Notes under the pieces: model-generated
The model's database searches: none
What the model saw: only the letters and a program-made list of their open reading frames with translations
What the model was told of the DNA's origin: nothing
Shown: positions 50,261-60,356 of the stretch, in pieces
Position numbering within the stretch: position 1 is the stretch's first letter
Layout: each line of letters opens with the position of its first letter
Program-made: the position numbers and the translations under genes
Assembly (NCBI RefSeq): GCF_006491595.2
Contig: NZ_VEVQ02000010.1
Coordinates: forward strand, 94,369-158,368
Direction: 5' to 3'
DNA length: 64,000 nucleotides
From: Flavobacterium jejuense
GTDB lineage: Bacteria > Bacteroidota > Bacteroidia > Flavobacteriales > Flavobacteriaceae

Positions 50261-53200
50261 ATGAAAAAAATTGAAAAAGCAATAGAGCTATTACTTTTTG
50301 TATTTGTATTTGTAATTTATACTTTTTCGGTTTCTAAAACAATTACTTTTTGGGACAGTAGTGAGTTTGTAACAACTAATTATCATTTACAAAGTTCACA
50401 TCCACCTGGAGCTCCTTTTTATACATTGCTTTGTAACTTTATACTATTGTTTTTTCCAGTTTCATGGGCAGCATTGGTGTCTAATTTAATTTCAGCTTTT
50501 TTCGGAGCTTTGACAATTCTATTTGTTTATAAAATTGTTAAATTAATAGTTTTGAATCTTTCTTCTAATAATATTTTGGTGGCCTTAATTTCAGGAATAA
50601 TTAGTGCTTTAACCTTGGCTTTTTCAGATACTTTTTGGTCAGCATCAATTGAAGCTGAAGTATATACTTTATCTACTTTCTTACTAGTGTTATCATTTTA
50701 CTTGATGCTTTTATGGCACACATCAAATTCATCGATATATTGTAGGAAACTATTGCTTTTTATTGTATTTATAATGGGAATTTCAATTGGTGTACATTTG
50801 ATAAACTTAGCTATTTTAATTCCATTATCTATTTTATATATTCATAAAAGAAAAGGTTTAGATTGGAAATATATTCTAGGAACTTTTTGTGGTAGTATTC
50901 TTCTATTCTTGTTTGTTTACTCGTTTGGTATTCAGGGATTTTTAAAGATAGCCTCAAAAATTGATATTTGGCTGGTTAATTCTTATAGTTTGCCAGTAAA
51001 TTCTGGTTTGATTTTTCTAATGGTACTTTTTTTAGTAGTTATTTTTGTTGGTTTATTTCAATCCTATAAAAAAGGTAATACGACATTAAATACCTTTTTA
51101 TTAGCTGTTCTTTTTTTTGCTACAGGAACTAGTTCTTATTTGATGCCAATAATGAGAAATAATACGATTACTCCTTTTTCAAATCAAATGGAATCTACTA
51201 ATGAATTGTTGAAATACATCCAAGCCAAACAGTTTGGTGTTGATAATATTCCTTTAATCAAAGGAAAAGTTTTTAATGCTCCTTTAGATAAAGATTTTCC
51301 TTTTTTAAACAATGATTTAATCTATACTTATAACTCAGATTCAAGAAAATATGAAATTGTAGATGATGGTAAGTTTAGTAAGATAAATTATGCCCATGAA
51401 TTTGATATGTATTTTCCTAGAATGTATAGTCAAAAGCCAGTTAGTGTTTCTGAATATTCAAATTGGGTAACAATTAAAGGGGAAAAAGTTGTTTATCCTG
51501 TTAGGGGAAAGGAAATGGAATTGTTGAAACCTACTTTTAGCGAGAATTTGATTTTTTTTAAAAATTATCAAGTAGATTGGATGTACTTGAGATATTTGTA
51601 TTGGAACTTCATTGGAAAACAAAATGAAATAAAAGGAACTGGAACTATTCTTAATGGCAATTGGCAAAGTGGAATTGACTTTATAGATAAGAGCAGAATA
51701 GGAGATTCTAGTGTGATTCCAGAGCGATACAATAAAGATAAAAGTAATGATGTTTATTATTTTCTACCTTTTATTTTAGGAATAATTGGATTGTGGTCAT
51801 TGAGAAAAAGTAGAGTCTATTTGATTAGTACAATTGTATTTTTTCTAACCTTTGGTATTGGGATTACTATTTATCTAAATCCTTTACCGGAAAGTATTTT
51901 AATAAGAGAGCGTGATTATGTTTTTTTAGGATCATTTATTGTTTTTTCAATTTGGATTGGACTTTCTGTAATAACTTTAAATGAATGGTTAAGTAAAATT
52001 AAATCCGAAAAAATAAGAATAGCTATTATTTTAATTGTTGTTATGCTTTTTTCTCCATTACAATTAGTAGCTAAAAACTGGGATAATCATCAAAGAAGTA
52101 ACGATACTTTTATTCATGATTTGGCTAAATCCTATTTGAATTCTTGTCCCCAAAACACAATTTTGATTACTAATGGGGATAATTTTACTTTTCCTTTATG
52201 GTATTTACAAGAAGTTGAAAATTTTAGAAATGACGTTAGAGTGATTAATTATGATCAATTAAATATAGCTTCTTACATTGATAAATTAAAATTTGAGAGT
52301 CTGTCTTCAAGTGTAGTTAAAATGAGTTTTTTTAAGGGAAATTATAGAGAAGGAACTCCTAAACTTTTTCCTTTAAAGAATGAAACAGATAAGCCTATTG
52401 ATGTAGAATCATTATTTCAATTTTTAAATGATGAAAAGACTAAAATTAACTGGAATGGGAAACAACAACATTATATTCCTGGGAATGTATTTTCTATTAC
52501 TCTTGATACCACAAAAACAGTTTTTTCTTCGATTAATTTAGATAAATTAAATGCTAGTTTTAATTCTAAGATAATATGGAAAAATACAAAAGACTTTTAT
52601 CAATTAAATGATTTAGTAGTGTTAAGTCTTATCCAAGAAAATATAAATGATAGACCCATTTGTTTTTTAGTAAACGGGAATAATGAACATTATATTGGGT
52701 TGCAAAATAATTTAATTCATAAAGGATTTGTTGAACAATTGGTGCCAATTTCTAGAACGAATAAAAATTTAAATCCCAAGATTGTTGATGTAGAAAAAGG
52801 GAATAGTATTTTGAAGGATGAGATTTTTTTGAAAGCTTTAAATAATGAGGATTTATTTATTAAATCGGAAAGTAAGGAATATATTCAAGTTATAGTGAGA
52901 AGGAATTATTATTTTCTTGCACAAGCTTTAATTGAAGAAGGTAAAAGTAAGGAAGCTAAGCAGGTTTTAGATAAGTGTATGATATCGTTCCCAGATAAAA
53001 CAATACCTTTTAAACAATATGCCTTTGCGTTAGGTAAGTTGTATTGTAGGATTGGTGAAAAGACAAAAGGTACCGAAATTTGTTTATTAAGTATAAAAAA
53101 TAGTTGGGAAGAATTACAATGGATCACTTCTTTTAATCCAAAAAACAACCCTATTATTAACGTTAAAAAAGCAACTCAGCTTAAAGAAATCTACCAACAG

Positions 53201-53314
53201 ATGATTCTTCAATTAGAAGCATTTAACCCTGAAGCTGTTACATTAGAAAAACAAAAAGCTATTGAATTTACTACTCTTTTTACAAAGTGGCAAATTAAAA
53301 ATTGGCCTTATTAG
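50261..53314 (+). CDS. DUF2723 family membrane glycosyltransferase
   Basis: A 1017-residue inner-membrane protein. About eleven to twelve helices occupy residues 10-600. The first loop has SKTITFWDSSEFVTTNYHLQ, with the acidic residues typical of lipid-linked-sugar-dependent GT-C enzymes, and SSHPPGAPFYTLL; both are signatures of DUF2723, related to protein O-mannosyltransferases. A long periplasmic C-terminal part (about 620-1017) ends in a helical TPR-like region (RNYYFLAQALIEEGKSKEA). It probably adds sugar to exported proteins or envelope glycans. Acceptor unknown. Divergent from the adhesin gene, which could be a target, by inference only. Confidence 0.87.
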   Translation: MKKIEKAIELLLFVFVFVIYTFSVSKTITFWDSSEFVTTNYHLQSSHPPGAPFYTLLCNFILLFFPVSWAALVSNLISAFFGALTILFVYKIVKLIVLNLSSNNILVALISGIISALTLAFSDTFWSASIEAEVYTLSTFLLVLSFYLMLLWHTSNSSIYCRKLLLFIVFIMGISIGVHLINLAILIPLSILYIHKRKGLDWKYILGTFCGSILLFLFVYSFGIQGFLKIASKIDIWLVNSYSLPVNSGLIFLMVLFLVVIFVGLFQSYKKGNTTLNTFLLAVLFFATGTSSYLMPIMRNNTITPFSNQMESTNELLKYIQAKQFGVDNIPLIKGKVFNAPLDKDFPFLNNDLIYTYNSDSRKYEIVDDGKFSKINYAHEFDMYFPRMYSQKPVSVSEYSNWVTIKGEKVVYPVRGKEMELLKPTFSENLIFFKNYQVDWMYLRYLYWNFIGKQNEIKGTGTILNGNWQSGIDFIDKSRIGDSSVIPERYNKDKSNDVYYFLPFILGIIGLWSLRKSRVYLISTIVFFLTFGIGITIYLNPLPESILIRERDYVFLGSFIVFSIWIGLSVITLNEWLSKIKSEKIRIAIILIVVMLFSPLQLVAKNWDNHQRSNDTFIHDLAKSYLNSCPQNTILITNGDNFTFPLWYLQEVENFRNDVRVINYDQLNIASYIDKLKFESLSSSVVKMSFFKGNYREGTPKLFPLKNETDKPIDVESLFQFLNDEKTKINWNGKQQHYIPGNVFSITLDTTKTVFSSINLDKLNASFNSKIIWKNTKDFYQLNDLVVLSLIQENINDRPICFLVNGNNEHYIGLQNNLIHKGFVEQLVPISRTNKNLNPKIVDVEKGNSILKDEIFLKALNNEDLFIKSESKEYIQVIVRRNYYFLAQALIEEGKSKEAKQVLDKCMISFPDKTIPFKQYAFALGKLYCRIGEKTKGTEICLLSIKNSWEELQWITSFNPKNNPIINVKKATQLKEIYQQMILQLEAFNPEAVTLEKQKAIEFTTLFTKWQIKNWPY

Positions 53315-53398
53315 AATGCAATAACTGATAAAACAGGTATTTCTACGCTATATCATGTGATTTTTTATTTAGAAATTTGAGTTAAATAAAGAAAAGAC

Positions 53399-54595
53399 AT
53401 GGGAGCAAATGAAAATCATTATGATGTAATTGTAATAGGTGGTGGAGCTATGGGGCTTGCTACAGCATTTCATTTAAATAAAAGAAGGTCTAAAACACTA
53501 GTTCTAGAACAGTTTACATTTAAAAACCAATTAGGGAGTTCTGCAGGAATTTCAAGACAATTTAGAATTCCTTATCCTGATACATATATGGTACAAATGG
53601 CATTGGATTCAGAGCCTTATTGGGATGAATTACAAAAGTATACTCGCAAAACACTTCTGGATAGAGTAGGAACGTTATGGTTTGGAGATCCAGCTGTGCA
53701 TTCTACAGAAGGTAATATAGCGGAAGCAGAAAAAGCATTGAAAGAACTTAATGTGCCTTATGAGTCTTTAACGGCTCAAGAAATAGAGAAACGGTTTCAT
53801 TTTAAAAATTTACCTAAAGAATATACAGGTTTGTTTCAAAAAGATGGAGCTAGTATTGATTTTAAAGCAACTATACAAACTTTGTATGACGAATGTGTAA
53901 GGAATAAATATACTACATTACAAGATGAGTCTCCTGTAATCGAAATTAAAGAAATAGGTGATTTGTTTCAAGTAAAAACACCAAAAGGAATTAGTATTGC
54001 AAAGAAAATTGCACTTACACCAGGGCCATTTATGAATAGTGCTACTAATTTGTTAGGATTTAATGTACAAGCAACTTATTGGAATATGTCTTCGGCTTAT
54101 TTTAAAAAAACAGATCCTACTATTCAATATCCAACTTGGTTTGTTTTCCAAAATGCAGAAGGTTTTAATGGAAATCAATTTTATGGTTTTCCAGAAACAG
54201 ACTGGGATCAGCCAGATTACATAAGAGTTGCACCAGATTTTGTAATGAAATCTTTAAATAAACCTAATGAACGTACTTTAATTCCAAACGAATATGAATT
54301 AGCTTATACGTCAGATTGGATTAAAAAGCACATGACTGGTTTAGATCCAAAACCTTATTTTACTTCAACATGTTTAGTAGCATTAAGTACTATTCCAAAT
54401 AAAGAATTACTAATTGATTTTGCTCCTAATTATGTGCCTAATTATAAAAATATAGTGATTTATGTAACAGGTTGGGCTGCTAAATTTACTCCATATCTTG
54501 GTAAAATTTTATCAGATTTAGCTTTGGATGGAAAAACAGATTTTGATATAACTCCTTTTAAGTTAGGAGGAAATTATTTTAAAAGAATGAAATAA
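53399..54595 (+). CDS. FAD-dependent amine oxidase, SolA/monomeric sarcosine oxidase-like
   Basis: A 398-residue flavoenzyme of the N-methyl-tryptophan/sarcosine oxidase family, which oxidises secondary amines to aldehydes or imines with peroxide release. FAD motif GGGAMG (residues 14-19); GSSAGISRQFRIPYPD with the SxGxSRxxR pattern; Cys325 in TCLVALSTIPNKELLIDF aligns with the covalent FAD linkage site; VTGWAAKFTPYLGKILSDL closes the FAD domain. No signal peptide. The true substrate is unknown. It is followed 24 bp later by a second flavin amine oxidase gene, so the two are probably one operon. Confidence 0.87.
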   Translation: MGANENHYDVIVIGGGAMGLATAFHLNKRRSKTLVLEQFTFKNQLGSSAGISRQFRIPYPDTYMVQMALDSEPYWDELQKYTRKTLLDRVGTLWFGDPAVHSTEGNIAEAEKALKELNVPYESLTAQEIEKRFHFKNLPKEYTGLFQKDGASIDFKATIQTLYDECVRNKYTTLQDESPVIEIKEIGDLFQVKTPKGISIAKKIALTPGPFMNSATNLLGFNVQATYWNMSSAYFKKTDPTIQYPTWFVFQNAEGFNGNQFYGFPETDWDQPDYIRVAPDFVMKSLNKPNERTLIPNEYELAYTSDWIKKHMTGLDPKPYFTSTCLVALSTIPNKELLIDFAPNYVPNYKNIVIYVTGWAAKFTPYLGKILSDLALDGKTDFDITPFKLGGNYFKRMK

Positions 54596-54619
54596 ACACA
54601 AACAAAAAATTTTATAAAC

Positions 54620-56383
54620 ATGAATAAAAATACACCATTAAATTCTGGTATGACTCCAGATTTAAAATTAGAAGTTGCTATAATAGGAGCAGGAACTTCA
54701 GGATTATATTCTGCATTTAGACTGACCGAAGATAAAAAATATGAAGCAAAAGATGTTCATGTGTTCGATATGAATGCAAAAATAGGAGGAAGGTTGGAAT
54801 CGGTTATTATGCCTGGAATGAATTTTTGGGGAGAATTAGGAGGCATGAGGTATTTAACTTCTCAGGAAATTGTAACAACATTGATTGAAGGGTGTCCTTT
54901 GACTGAAAAAAATATAGATAAACGAAAAAAAGTTTTAAAGGCTAATATGACTCCTATTAATTTTCCAATGGGAAATCCTGCTGATTTATTGATGTATTTG
55001 AGAAAGCAAGAACTTAAACAAAATGCATGGCAAGTTGAGCAAAGTAAAGGGGAGAAATTAAAAACAAGATTTTATTTAAATGAAGATGATTTAGGTTTTA
55101 GTTCGGATCAATTATTTAATAAAATTATTTATGAAGTTCTAATGGCAGATCCGTGGGTTGCTAAAAAGTATGGGAGCAAAATAATTAAGGGAAGTTCTGA
55201 ATATGTATATTCTTTTGAACTAACGAGTGAAGATTGGGATGATATAAAGCCAAAATTGATATATAATTTTGAAAGTTCTCCTTACAATAAACAAAAAGTA
55301 AATGATTTAGGGTTTTGGAATTTAATTAAAGATCAAGTTTCTCAGGAAGGATATGTTTTTTTAGCAAATGCTGGAGGCTATTATTCAAACACTATCAATT
55401 GGAATGCTGCTGAAGCTTTTCCGTATATGATAGGAGATTTTTCAGATAATCCTGTCTATAAAACGATTAAGGAAGGGTATGATAGTATTGCTTATGCTTT
55501 GGCAAACACTTATATGGATAATAATGGAGCTTGTATTTGGTCTGAAAATAAATTATTGACATTTAACAATGAGCATTTACATAGTGATACTCATAAATAT
55601 GAGTTGATTTTCTTAAATTTAAAAAGGAATATAGAATGGAAGGTTTATGCCAATTCAATAATTTTAGCAATGCCTAGAAAGTCATTAGAATTATTAAATC
55701 AGAATAATTTCTTTTTCAATGTAAACAAACATCAAAAGCTGAATGAAAATATTCGCTCTGTTATTAAAGAGCCTTCTTTTAAGATATTAATGGGTTTTGA
55801 AAAGCCTTGGTGGAAATCATTAGGAATCGATTCGGGGCATTCCATTACCGATTTGCCAATGCGTCAATGTTATTATTTTGGAACGGATGAAACCAATAAT
55901 AATTCGATGCTCTTAGGTAGTTATGGAGATATGGAAACAGAAACATTCTGGAAAGCATTATCGGATAATGAGGTTTTATTTGAAGTAAAAAATATTAAAT
56001 CAGCTTCTTTAAAAGAACTTAAGAAGTTAGATGATGTGCAAGCTTCAAAATTGATGGTTAATGAATTAATGAGTCAGTTGAGAGAATTGCATGGTGATAG
56101 TGTTGTTATTCCTGAGCCTTATGTGACCTATTTTAAAGACTGGACAGACAATCCTTTTGGGGCAGGATATCATGCTTGGAAAGCAGGTTTTTCTGTAAAA
56201 GATGTTATGCCATATATGCGTAAACCACTATTGGGAGAGAATATACATATTGTAGGAGAAGCTTATTCAGATCAACAAGGTTGGGTTGAAGGTGCTTTTT
56301 GTGAAGCTGAAAAAATGCTTGAAGAACATTATGGATTAGTTCGTCCTATTTGGATAAATTCTGATTATTATATGGGATGGTAA
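54620..56383 (+). CDS. Flavin monoamine oxidase-family enzyme
   Basis: A 587-residue flavoprotein. The FAD-binding motif GAGTSG (residues 23-28) is followed by the second amine-oxidase signature KIGGRLES and WGELGGMRY. The C-terminal VGEAYSDQQGWVEGAF is the conserved final FAD motif. The family covers L-amino-acid oxidases, monoamine oxidases and related desaturases. Length is larger than typical amine oxidases (450-500), with insertions around residues 200-300. Substrate unknown. It stands 24 bp after the SolA-like gene and is followed by a strong terminator. Confidence 0.85.
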   Translation: MNKNTPLNSGMTPDLKLEVAIIGAGTSGLYSAFRLTEDKKYEAKDVHVFDMNAKIGGRLESVIMPGMNFWGELGGMRYLTSQEIVTTLIEGCPLTEKNIDKRKKVLKANMTPINFPMGNPADLLMYLRKQELKQNAWQVEQSKGEKLKTRFYLNEDDLGFSSDQLFNKIIYEVLMADPWVAKKYGSKIIKGSSEYVYSFELTSEDWDDIKPKLIYNFESSPYNKQKVNDLGFWNLIKDQVSQEGYVFLANAGGYYSNTINWNAAEAFPYMIGDFSDNPVYKTIKEGYDSIAYALANTYMDNNGACIWSENKLLTFNNEHLHSDTHKYELIFLNLKRNIEWKVYANSIILAMPRKSLELLNQNNFFFNVNKHQKLNENIRSVIKEPSFKILMGFEKPWWKSLGIDSGHSITDLPMRQCYYFGTDETNNNSMLLGSYGDMETETFWKALSDNEVLFEVKNIKSASLKELKKLDDVQASKLMVNELMSQLRELHGDSVVIPEPYVTYFKDWTDNPFGAGYHAWKAGFSVKDVMPYMRKPLLGENIHIVGEAYSDQQGWVEGAFCEAEKMLEEHYGLVRPIWINSDYYMGW

Positions 56384-56400
56384 TTAAGTATTATAAATAA

Positions 56401-56430
56401 AAAAATGAGGTTTTTAACCTCATTTTTTTA
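56401..56430 (+). terminator. Bidirectional terminator after the amine oxidase genes
   Basis: AAAAATGAGGTT (56401-56412) pairs perfectly with its complement (56416-56427) around TTT. T-runs exist on both strands, so it can also end the convergent protease transcript. Confidence 0.92.
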
Positions 56431-56448
56431 TTTATAATAAATTGAAAT

Positions 56449-58623
56449 TTAATCTATTTTTTCAAGTTTCCCTTTTTTGTTTCTAGTGTAAACAACACTT
56501 CGAAGTCCAATTAGATCTAAATCATTTAAAACATTTAATGCTTCATCAACATAGATGTCTTTTCCTAACTCTTCATGCCAACGAATTCTTTTCTCTTTTA
56601 AAATTGAATCCGTTTTAAATAAGGCTGTTTCATCAGGTAAAGAAGTAAATGTTAGATTGTTTTTATACTCTGATAATGATTTGAATTTTTTAAGTTTCAA
56701 ATCGTTTGATTCCATCTTGTGTTTAAATTTATTGATATTTAAATCGTAAGTGTTATCGTCTTTTCTTTCAAAAATCCATTTAGCATTTTCGTCAATTAGT
56801 TTGAAATAGTCATTACCTGCAATTCTCTCATTACTTTTAGAAATAATAGATTCAAATCCAGAAAAAATTGGATTATAGTCAGCAGCATCAATTTTGTCCC
56901 AAGCTAAAGCATTTTTTTCATCACGTTCACCCATATCTAAATAAGCGAATCTGTCTGGCATTACAATATCACTTAGAACGCCTTCTCTTTGAGTTGAGCC
57001 TCCATTAATTCTGTAGAATTTTTGGGTTGTTGTCTTTAAAGCACCTAAATCTCCAAAAGAATTGCTTCTTACAAATTGATTAAGATCAATTATATTTTGA
57101 ACTGTTCCTTTTCCATAAGTATGTTTACTACCTATGATAATTCCTCTTTTGTAATCTTGTATTGCAGCTGCAAAAATTTCTGATGCTGATGCAGAAAAAT
57201 TATCCACCATTACTACTAATGGACCTGTCCATTGTACGCCAGGGTCTTTATCAGAAAGAATATCTTTTTTTCTATCTGAAGATTTTACTTGAACAACTGG
57301 TCCTTGTTCTATAAATAAACCAGTCATATTAACAACGGTTTCCAAAGAGCCTCCACCATTTCCTCGCAAATCCATTACAATGCCTTGAACATTTTGTGCT
57401 TTAAGCTTTTCTATTTCTATAGCAACATCTTTAAAAGCATCTCTATTATCTTTATTGTCAAAACTAATGTAAAATTTAGGTAAATAAATAATTCCATATT
57501 TTGATCCGTCTTTTTCAACAACTGATGACTTTGCAAAAGTTTCTTCGGTTTCTACTTCATCTCTTATAATAGAGATTACAGATATTGAACCATCGACTTT
57601 TTTAACAGTTAAACGAACTTCAGTTCCTTTTGCTCCCTTAATTTTTTTGACAACATCATCTAATCTCATCCCAGCAATATCAAGGGGTTCTCCATTTCCT
57701 TGTGCTACTTTAAGAATTACGTCTCCTGCTTCTAGTTCTTTAGCTCTCCATGCTGGTCCACCAGAAATCAACTCTGATACTTCAACAGCATTTTCTTTCT
57801 TTTGTAATCGAGCACCTATTCCTTCGAATTTACCACTCATACTTATGTCGAACTTGTCTTTTTCTTCTGGTGAAAAATAGAAAGTGTGTGGGTCAAATTG
57901 TTCTACAATTGAATTAATAAAAATGGAATACCAATCATTACTGTCTAATTCATTCTCAATAAAGTCAAAGTATTCATCCAATGATTTTAATGAACTTTCA
58001 CGAGCTTCCTTCTCTATGTCATCAAACTTTTTCTCTTTGTAATTAGGATCTTTTTCTTTTTTGTTATGCTCTAACTTTTGTTTGTCAGTTATTGTAGATA
58101 ATAAAGAAAGTTTTAATTGCTTACGCCATCTTTCTTTTAGATCTTTTTCATTTTTAGCATAAGATTGATTTTCATAATTAGTATCGATTACTTCATCACT
58201 TGAAAACTCAAAAGGTTTTGCTAATAAAGATTTATAAATCGATTTAGATTCTGAAATTCTTTTTAGTAATCGAGTATTAGTCAGATAGAAGAATGATAAA
58301 TCTTTTGTTTTAATCATGTCGTCAATGACTTGCTTGTACTGATCAAATTCTTTAACATCACTAGCTAAAAAGAATCTTTTAGTGGGATCAATTCCAGTTA
58401 TGTACTTGTCGTATACTTCTTTTGAAAAAGTGTCATTAATTTCTACAGGGCTATAATGTCCTTTTTCTAACACATAAGTCAATAGCTCCAAAAGTAATTT
58501 GTCTTTCTCTGGATCTTCAGTTTTTTTGGTAGGTATAAAACTCCATAAAACTGCGGATAAGGCAGTTATTAGCAAAATAACCTTATAATTTCTTTTCATA
58601 AAATCAACAATTTGGGTCATCAA
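56449..58623 (-). CDS. Tail-specific (carboxy-terminal processing) protease, S41 family
   Basis: A 724-residue periplasmic protease with an N-terminal membrane anchor or signal (about residues 13-29). An N-terminal helical domain (GIDPTKRFFLASDV) precedes a PDZ domain (about 240-340; GGPAWRAKELEAGDVILKV is split by its loop). The S41 catalytic core holds LRGNGGGSLE, the serine in DNFSASASEIFA and the lysine in YGKGTVQ (Ser/Lys dyad). The C-terminal domain resembles DUF3340. It is close to Prc/Tsp, which trims or degrades periplasmic proteins by their C-termini. Monocistronic, on the opposite strand to surE. Confidence 0.93.
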   Translation of the reverse strand: MMTQIVDFMKRNYKVILLITALSAVLWSFIPTKKTEDPEKDKLLLELLTYVLEKGHYSPVEINDTFSKEVYDKYITGIDPTKRFFLASDVKEFDQYKQVIDDMIKTKDLSFFYLTNTRLLKRISESKSIYKSLLAKPFEFSSDEVIDTNYENQSYAKNEKDLKERWRKQLKLSLLSTITDKQKLEHNKKEKDPNYKEKKFDDIEKEARESSLKSLDEYFDFIENELDSNDWYSIFINSIVEQFDPHTFYFSPEEKDKFDISMSGKFEGIGARLQKKENAVEVSELISGGPAWRAKELEAGDVILKVAQGNGEPLDIAGMRLDDVVKKIKGAKGTEVRLTVKKVDGSISVISIIRDEVETEETFAKSSVVEKDGSKYGIIYLPKFYISFDNKDNRDAFKDVAIEIEKLKAQNVQGIVMDLRGNGGGSLETVVNMTGLFIEQGPVVQVKSSDRKKDILSDKDPGVQWTGPLVVMVDNFSASASEIFAAAIQDYKRGIIIGSKHTYGKGTVQNIIDLNQFVRSNSFGDLGALKTTTQKFYRINGGSTQREGVLSDIVMPDRFAYLDMGERDEKNALAWDKIDAADYNPIFSGFESIISKSNERIAGNDYFKLIDENAKWIFERKDDNTYDLNINKFKHKMESNDLKLKKFKSLSEYKNNLTFTSLPDETALFKTDSILKEKRIRWHEELGKDIYVDEALNVLNDLDLIGLRSVVYTRNKKGKLEKID

Positions 58624-58766
58624 TAAAAATTTCTACTAATGTACATAAAAAATCATGCCATTAACCTGCAATTTAAAACATTTTTTTCACTTTAACTAAA
58701 TTTTTTAATTTTAAGTTTGGAAATATTACTTTCCATTTAAATTTTTTAAATTAGCAAAAAAAATAC

Positions 58767-59534
58767 ATGAAGAAACCGCTTATTTTGGTGACTAATGATG
58801 ACAGCATAGTCGCTCCAGGAATTCGATTTTTAATAAGTGTCATGAAAGAGATTGGAGAAGTGATCGTTGTTGCTCCGGATAGTCCACAAAGTGCTATGGG
58901 ACATGCGATTACAATTAATAATACTTTGCATATTGACAAAGTTAATTTAGATAATGAAATAGAACATGAGTACAGTTGTTCAGGAACTCCTGTGGATTGT
59001 GTTAAAATGGCAGTACATGAAATTTTAAAACGCAAGCCAGATTTGTGTGTGTCAGGTGTTAATCATGGTTCAAATTCTTCTATTAATGTAATTTATTCTG
59101 GAACTATGAGCGCAGCTGTAGAAGCTGGTATAGAAGGAATTCCAGCTATTGGATTTTCACACTTAGATTATGGATGGAGCACAGATTTTGAACCTATTAG
59201 GGATTATGTAAAAGAAATTACAATGGCCGTTTTACAAAATGGTTTACCAGATGGAGTAGTCTTAAATGTGAATTTTCCTAAAACGGATGAAAAATCCATT
59301 CAAGGGATTAAAATTTGTAGACAAGCTAAGGCCACATGGGTGGAAAAATTTGATAAAAGAACAAATCCTCAAGGGAAAGAATATTTTTGGTTGACAGGTG
59401 AATTTGTTAACCAAGACAAAGGAGAAGATACTGATGAATGGGCTTTAAAAAACAGCTATGTGTCTGTTGTTCCAGTTCAATTTGACTTAACGGCACATCA
59501 TGCAATACAAAAACTTAATTCTTGGGATTTATGA
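58767..59534 (+). CDS. surE: 5'/3'-nucleotidase SurE
   Basis: A 255-residue metal-dependent nucleoside monophosphate phosphatase of stationary-phase survival. The defining VTNDDS (residues 8-13) supplies the metal-binding Asp pair; SAMGHAIT, GTPVDCV and VSGVNHGSNS are also conserved. Cytoplasmic. The stop codon overlaps the ATG of the next gene (ATGA at 59531-59534). It is first in a plus-strand series running to comEC, an order I recall from several Flavobacteriia genomes. Confidence 0.96.
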   Translation: MKKPLILVTNDDSIVAPGIRFLISVMKEIGEVIVVAPDSPQSAMGHAITINNTLHIDKVNLDNEIEHEYSCSGTPVDCVKMAVHEILKRKPDLCVSGVNHGSNSSINVIYSGTMSAAVEAGIEGIPAIGFSHLDYGWSTDFEPIRDYVKEITMAVLQNGLPDGVVLNVNFPKTDEKSIQGIKICRQAKATWVEKFDKRTNPQGKEYFWLTGEFVNQDKGEDTDEWALKNSYVSVVPVQFDLTAHHAIQKLNSWDL

Positions 59535-59806
59535 TACAGAAAAAAGATATTTTTATAGGCTTACTTATTGGTTTATTAGGTGCTTTTTTGGGAACTTTTA
59601 TAGCACTTCAAATCTTCACAAAACAAGGTTTTATTGAGGGTTTTAAGGTTATGAAAAGTGCTGGAATGATTGGCAAAGTAATTACCTTAGGTTGTGTGCC
59701 AAATTTATTGATATTCTTTTTGTTGTTGAAGAAAAATAAAGATATTATGGCAAGAGGAGTTGTTTTAGCAATGTTTTTATTAGTTATTATCACTTTAATT
59801 TTATAA
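59531..59806 (+). CDS. Small membrane protein between surE and lpxB
   Basis: A 91-residue protein with three helices (about residues 8-27, 44-63 and 70-90). The ATG at 59531 overlaps the surE stop, so translation is coupled; a longer reading from a TTG at 59522 is less likely. Function unknown. The phosphatase gene starts 1 bp after its stop. Confidence 0.75.
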   Translation: MIQKKDIFIGLLIGLLGAFLGTFIALQIFTKQGFIEGFKVMKSAGMIGKVITLGCVPNLLIFFLLLKKNKDIMARGVVLAMFLLVIITLIL

Positions 59807-59807
59807 A

Positions 59808-60332
59808 ATGAAAAAGAATATATTATTAACTTTTCTTTTGTTTTCTTTTGTTTTTTTAACAGCTCAAAATGATATTAAAAAAACTGAGATTGGAAAAAAT
59901 AATGTCACTAAAATTATTTTGTTACGTCATGCAGAAAAAGTACTTGACGGTACTAAAGATCCTAAACTAACTAGTGAAGGTGAAAAAAGGGCTGAACGAT
60001 TAGGTTTTATGTTTTTAGATATAAAAATTGATAAAATTTTTTCTTCTCCTTACACAAGAACGAAAATGACTGTAGCTAAATTGGCAGAGAATAAAAATCT
60101 TGAAATAGAAGAATATGATCCTAAAGATTTAGCTTTTGCAAAATATTTACAAGAGAAAGAGCAAGGCAAAACATCAGTGATAGTTGGACATTCAAATTCG
60201 ATTCCAAAGTTAGTTAATCAATTAATTGGGGAAGAAAAATTCAACCAATTAAATGAAGAAGTTTATAGTAAAATTTGGATTTTAACTTTTTCAAATGATA
60301 CTTTGATTGATTGTAGTTTGTTTAATTTTTAG
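59808..60332 (+). CDS. Secreted histidine phosphatase (phosphoglycerate mutase/SixA-like)
   Basis: A 174-residue protein. A signal peptide covers residues 1-20 (FLTAQ). The catalytic LLRHAEK holds the phospho-accepting His, with SEGEKRAERL, FSSPYTRTKMT and VIVGHSNSIPKL completing the active site of the histidine phosphatase superfamily. It is short, as in SixA-type members. Periplasmic location implies a role outside the cytoplasm; the substrate is unknown. It is in the surE-lpxB run. Confidence 0.86.
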   Translation: MKKNILLTFLLFSFVFLTAQNDIKKTEIGKNNVTKIILLRHAEKVLDGTKDPKLTSEGEKRAERLGFMFLDIKIDKIFSSPYTRTKMTVAKLAENKNLEIEEYDPKDLAFAKYLQEKEQGKTSVIVGHSNSIPKLVNQLIGEEKFNQLNEEVYSKIWILTFSNDTLIDCSLFNF

Positions 60333-60356
60333 AGAGACTAAATCTATATTTTATAT

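Noticed and set aside
59608..59793. Antisense 61-codon frame over the small membrane protein
   Set aside because: A shadow of the hydrophobic plus-strand gene, which is translationally coupled to surE.
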